Source: JAAYJT01 sp037446395 (GTDB taxonomy: Bacteria; Bacteroidota; Bacteroidia; Bacteroidales; JAAYJT01). From it: a stretch of 64,000 bases of DNA. The notes beneath the pieces were generated by a model. That model did not search any database. It was not told the origin of the DNA and was given only the letters and a program-made list of their open reading frames with translations. The DNA is taken from positions 1 to 64,000 of the forward strand of contig JBBIIP010000011.1 of the NCBI GenBank assembly GCA_037446395.1. Reading direction: 5' to 3'. Every line of letters starts with the position of its first letter. Positions within the stretch are counted from its first letter, which is position 1. A program made the position numbers and the translations under genes. Positions 60,805-64,000 of the stretch are shown one piece after another.

Positions 60805-62676
60805 ATGTTTAAAGAATACGATGTCATTGTTGTGGGCGCCGGACATGCGGGGTCAGAAGCAGCCGCTGCAGCAGCGAATCTTGGGTCTAGCGTGCTACTC
60901 ATCACAATGAACATGGCCACCATCGCCCAAATGAGTTGCAATCCGGCCATGGGCGGGATTGCAAAAGGGCAAATTGTACGCGAAATTGATGCACTGGGAG
61001 GATTCTCCGGAATAATCACTGACCATTCAATGATTCAATTCCGAATGCTTAACAAATCGAAAGGCCCCGCCCTTTGGAGTCCGCGTGCTCAAAACGACAG
61101 AATGCAGTTCTCTGAAAAATGGAGAATGGTACTGGAAAAAATACCCTCTCTTCATTTTTGGCAAGATATGGTTACGGGCTTAGTGATTAAAAATCAGAAA
61201 GTAGCAGGAGTGAAAACTGCCCTGGGATTGGAAATAGCATCAAAGGCGGTAATCCTTACAAATGGAACTTTCCTCAACGGCATCATCCATATCGGAACAA
61301 AAAGTTTTGGAGGAGGAAGAATCAGCGAAACTGCCTCAAAAGGGATTACAGAAGATTTGGTGAATTATGGTTTTGAGTATGCCAGAATGAAAACGGGCAC
61401 GCCTGTGAGAATTGACGGACGAAGCATAGATTTCAGCAAAATGGTCGAGCAAAAAGGGGATGAAACACCCGGAAAATTTTCTTACACCGATACCCCAGCC
61501 TTAACTTTTCAGAGAAGTTGCTACATTACCTACACAAATGATGAAGTGCACAACATTCTCCGTAGTGGATTTCAGTTTTCGCCAATGTTTTCTGGTCGGA
61601 TTGAGGGAATAGGCCCAAGATATTGCCCGAGCATTGAGGATAAAATCGAAAGATTTTCGCACCGAAACCAACACCAGCTTTTTGTAGAACCTGAAGGATG
61701 GAATACTGTGGAATATTATCTCAATGGATTTTCTTCCTCATTGCCAGAAGAGACGCAGTTTAGGGCACTAAAGAAAATTCAGGGTCTCGAAAATGCAAGA
61801 ATCTTCAGGCCTGGATATGCTATTGAATATGACTATTTTCCTCCTGTACAACTGAAATATACCCTTGAAACTAAAATTGTCGAAAACCTATATTTTGCCG
61901 GGCAGATTAACGGTACAACCGGCTACGAAGAAGCAGCAGCCCAAGGGTTGATTGCTGGCATCAATGCATATCTAAAATTAAACAATCGTCCTGAATTTAT
62001 ATTAAAACGATCGGAGGCCTATATTGGCGTGCTTATTGACGATCTGATTACCAAAGGCGTTGATGAACCTTACAGAATGTTTACGTCTCGAGCAGAATAC
62101 CGGCTACTCCTTCGGCAGGATAATGCAGACATCCGGCTCACGCCCAAGTCATTTGAAATTGGACTTGCCAGCGCAGAAAGAAATAGTAAGGTGAAAGAGA
62201 AGCAAGAAAAAATTGCGTCCATCATTGAATATTTGAAGAAAGAGAATATCCACCCTGATGCAATCAATCCGCTTCTTGAAAGCAAAGCGACACAAACTAT
62301 TACTCAGAAATCGAAATTGGCCAATATTCTTCTTAGGCCGCAGATTGGACTTGCTGAGATGATACAAGCGTTACCGGCCCTCAAACATTATTTTGACATG
62401 ATGGGAGCCCACGCTGCCGACATGATAGAATCGGTTGAAATCATGGTAAAATATGAGGGCTATCTGGTGAAAGAACACGAATTGGCACAAAAGTTGTCGA
62501 AATTTGAGAATATTCCGCTGAAAGAAGAGTTCGATTATCATAGTCTGGGTTCGCTCTCCTACGAAGCAAGGGACAAGCTAACCAGGATAAAACCACGAAA
62601 CATTGGCCAGGCTGCCCGCATCAGCGGTGTTTCTCCGGCCGATATTTCGGTCTTGCTTGTGTATATCGGTCGCTGA
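60805..62676 (+). CDS. mnmG: tRNA uridine-5-carboxymethylaminomethyl synthesis enzyme MnmG (GidA)
   Basis: MnmG is a flavoprotein that with MnmE modifies the wobble uridine of several tRNAs. The 623-residue protein has the FAD-binding start VIVVGAGHAGSEAAAAAANL, then MSCNPAMGGIAKGQIVREID, RGPALWSPRAQ-like LNKSKGPALWSPRAQ, GTFLNGIIHIG and GRIEGIGPRYCPSIEDKI, with the catalytic cysteine regions of GidA. The C-terminal helical domain ends QAARISGVSPADISVLLVYI. In many bacteria this gene is next to oriC; here it is flanked by two parS sites. Confidence 0.98.
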   Translation: MFKEYDVIVVGAGHAGSEAAAAAANLGSSVLLITMNMATIAQMSCNPAMGGIAKGQIVREIDALGGFSGIITDHSMIQFRMLNKSKGPALWSPRAQNDRMQFSEKWRMVLEKIPSLHFWQDMVTGLVIKNQKVAGVKTALGLEIASKAVILTNGTFLNGIIHIGTKSFGGGRISETASKGITEDLVNYGFEYARMKTGTPVRIDGRSIDFSKMVEQKGDETPGKFSYTDTPALTFQRSCYITYTNDEVHNILRSGFQFSPMFSGRIEGIGPRYCPSIEDKIERFSHRNQHQLFVEPEGWNTVEYYLNGFSSSLPEETQFRALKKIQGLENARIFRPGYAIEYDYFPPVQLKYTLETKIVENLYFAGQINGTTGYEEAAAQGLIAGINAYLKLNNRPEFILKRSEAYIGVLIDDLITKGVDEPYRMFTSRAEYRLLLRQDNADIRLTPKSFEIGLASAERNSKVKEKQEKIASIIEYLKKENIHPDAINPLLESKATQTITQKSKLANILLRPQIGLAEMIQALPALKHYFDMMGAHAADMIESVEIMVKYEGYLVKEHELAQKLSKFENIPLKEEFDYHSLGSLSYEARDKLTRIKPRNIGQAARISGVSPADISVLLVYIGR

Positions 62677-62682
62677 GTTTTC

Positions 62683-62698
62683 TGTTTCACGTGAAACA
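62683..62698. promoter_or_regulatory. parS centromere site, perfect
   Basis: TGTTTCACGTGAAACA matches the parS consensus in all 16 positions. It lies 6 bp after the mnmG stop and 6 bp before the methyltransferase start. Confidence 0.96.
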
Positions 62699-62704
62699 AT
62701 AACT

Positions 62705-63607
62705 ATGGAAAATCCACATCAAGAGATGAACAATATTAGTTGCCATGCTTGCCATGGAGACGATGTTGTGAAATTATTCGACGTGACCGATTACTTTCTT
62801 ACTGCCGAAAGTTTCGAAATTCATGGATGCAGTCGCTGCGGGCTACTCATGACACTGCCTCAGCCGTCGGCAGAATTATTACCATCATACTACCAGTCAA
62901 AAGAATATCTTTCGCACAACAATAAGAGCAATTCTCTTTTTGAAGGGCTCTACAGGGCGGCCAGATTGATTATGAACAGAAGCAAGGTGAGCATCCTGAA
63001 TAGATACTCCCAAATCGGAACAGTGTTGGATATTGGCTGTGGCACCGGCGAGTTTTTAGCTGCCTGCAAAAAGAAAAGATGGAACTCCTTTGGTATTGAA
63101 CCCAACAAAGCAGCGCGCCAGTATGCAATTTCAAAACATGGGCTTCAAATATTTGATGAGTCATTTCTGTTCCAAAGCCAGGCAGGCTCATTTGATGTTG
63201 TTACCATGTGGCACTCGTTTGAACACACACGGAATCCCCAAACATATCTCACGGTTATTTCGAAAATACTGAAACCTGATGGAGTTCTATTGTTAGCCTT
63301 ACCCAACCACAATTCGTGGGATGCAAAATATTATGGAAAATTCTGGGCTGCATGGGATGTTCCGCGTCACTTGTTCCATTTTTCAGAGAAAGCCATTAAA
63401 ATATTTTCTGAAAATAATGGATTCACTTTCGTTGATGTTTTGCCATTGAAGCTCGATGCATATTATGTAAGTTTGCTTAGCGAAAAATATAGAAATGGGA
63501 ATAAGAATTATCTGAAGGCAATGGCAATTGGATGCAGATCGAACAAAGAGGCCAAAGAACAAAATATCGGCTTTTCGAGCCAGATCTATCTTTTTTCAAA
63601 AACCTGA
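62705..63607 (+). CDS. Class I SAM-dependent methyltransferase with zinc-binding N-terminus
   Basis: From the ATG at 62705 the protein has 300 residues. The N-terminus has two Cys pairs (ISCHACHGDD and HGCSRCGLLM), a zinc-ribbon-like feature seen in methyltransferases of surface-sugar and antibiotic pathways. The SAM-binding motif is VLDIGCGTGEFL near residue 103, followed by IEPNKAAR, FDVVTMWHSFEHT and LKPDGVLLLALPN. The C-terminal part (GKFWAAWDVPRHLFHFSE) matches the Methyltransf_23 type. The substrate cannot be told. An upstream start at 62603 would lie within mnmG and across parS and is rejected. Confidence 0.85.
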   Translation: MENPHQEMNNISCHACHGDDVVKLFDVTDYFLTAESFEIHGCSRCGLLMTLPQPSAELLPSYYQSKEYLSHNNKSNSLFEGLYRAARLIMNRSKVSILNRYSQIGTVLDIGCGTGEFLAACKKKRWNSFGIEPNKAARQYAISKHGLQIFDESFLFQSQAGSFDVVTMWHSFEHTRNPQTYLTVISKILKPDGVLLLALPNHNSWDAKYYGKFWAAWDVPRHLFHFSEKAIKIFSENNGFTFVDVLPLKLDAYYVSLLSEKYRNGNKNYLKAMAIGCRSNKEAKEQNIGFSSQIYLFSKT

Positions 63608-63744
63608 ACGCATTAGAAGCCTTTATTCGCACGATTGTCAAAAGTGGACATAGGACATGGTTTACCAGAAAAAGGATGCTGAAAATGCCTAAAAATAGTT
63701 GAGGTTTAAGGTGCTGATGATCAGGGTATAAATAATTCATACTC

Positions 63745-64000
63745 ATGAAGACATTCTTGAAAGAGAAAAAAGGTGTAAAATCATTCTTTCTGGTTGCCAT
63801 ATTGGTCATTCTTGCAATCCTGGCAGGCTCCGTGGACCAATATATAGCCAGCCCGAAAACCGCATTCAAAAGGTTTGAAACGAAATTGAATAAACAGCGC
63901 CTAATTCTTAAGAAAGAACTAACTACGATTAGCGCTTATCCTTCCGAAGACCTCTTTAATATAAATAGATATAATGCTAAAAGCCAACAGGGGCAAGAAA
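63745..64000 (+). CDS. Membrane protein, 3' partial
   Basis: The first 85 residues are visible: a short basic N-terminus (MKTFLKEKKGVKSF), one membrane segment (FFLVAILVILAILAGS), then a periplasmic region starting DQYIASPKTAFKRFETKL. The layout fits a sensor kinase or another membrane-anchored protein, but nothing identifies the family. It continues beyond the window. Confidence 0.6.
   Translation, partial: MKTFLKEKKGVKSFFLVAILVILAILAGSVDQYIASPKTAFKRFETKLNKQRLILKKELTTISAYPSEDLFNINRYNAKSQQGQE

Noticed and set aside
63477..63869. Reverse open frame across the end of the methyltransferase gene
   Set aside because: It is a shadow of the forward methyltransferase and membrane-protein frames.
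1..64000. CRISPR arrays, insertion sequences, prophage, riboswitches, rRNA
   Set aside because: I found no regularly spaced repeats, transposase, phage structural genes, conserved riboswitch cores or rRNA motifs by reading; none is claimed.

Overview
The window is a 64-kb scaffold piece from a Bacteroidota (Bacteroidetes) genome, probably metagenome-derived because it carries a run of exactly 100 N. The phylum call rests on four secreted proteins with type IX secretion (T9SS) tail domains, a GldH-like lipoprotein, DUF4175 and DUF3098 proteins, a two-domain RNase H, and about twenty promoters with the Bacteroidota -7 element TAnnTTTG placed 11-67 bp before genes. The 5' end cuts into a gene and the 3' end cuts into another.

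Layout. 1-3.5 kb: end of a giant T9SS beta-helix surface protein. 4.0-9.7 kb: a compact accessory locus with three DUF4402 proteins, a PapD-like periplasmic chaperone and an 866-residue usher-like outer-membrane protein, separated by internal terminators and promoters; I read it as a non-classical chaperone-usher fibre system and consider it the most interesting part of the window. 10.2-19.5 kb: housekeeping genes leuS (reverse), then ftsX, DUF3098, uppP, truB, queA, ispD, a cation-diffusion transporter and ruvC. 19.6-24.6 kb: ureohydrolase-like gene and topA (reverse), then miaB. 24.7-31.4 kb: a C69 dipeptidase interrupted by the N gap, a coiled-coil envelope protein, two T9SS cargo genes and a fused double-ATPase ABC protein. 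31.6-41.9 kb: rnr, convergent DUF554 and MORN-repeat genes, an AT-rich divergent region with an inverted repeat, rpiB, lutB, an unknown gene, dnaG, and two small envelope genes. 42.0-47.0 kb: a reverse folB/CWC/tRNA-Cys unit, a sodium-solute symporter, glnS followed by tRNA-Gln, and comF. 47.0-56.9 kb: lamin-tail T9SS protein, asd, ribF, gldH-like, RNase H, gltX and a membrane class III nucleotide cyclase. 57.0-64.0 kb: DUF4175, ybeY, mnmG, a methyltransferase and a truncated membrane protein.

Two parS centromere sites (one perfect 16-mer, one 15/16) flank mnmG at 60.8 and 62.7 kb, which suggests that the right end of the window lies in the origin-proximal part of the chromosome. Most genes are core functions in translation (leuS, glnS, gltX, two tRNAs, queA, truB, miaB, mnmG, ybeY, rnr), DNA metabolism (ruvC, topA, dnaG, RNase H), envelope synthesis (uppP, ispD, ftsX) and cofactors (folB, ribF). 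The accessory content is the fibre locus, the T9SS cargo and the cyclase.
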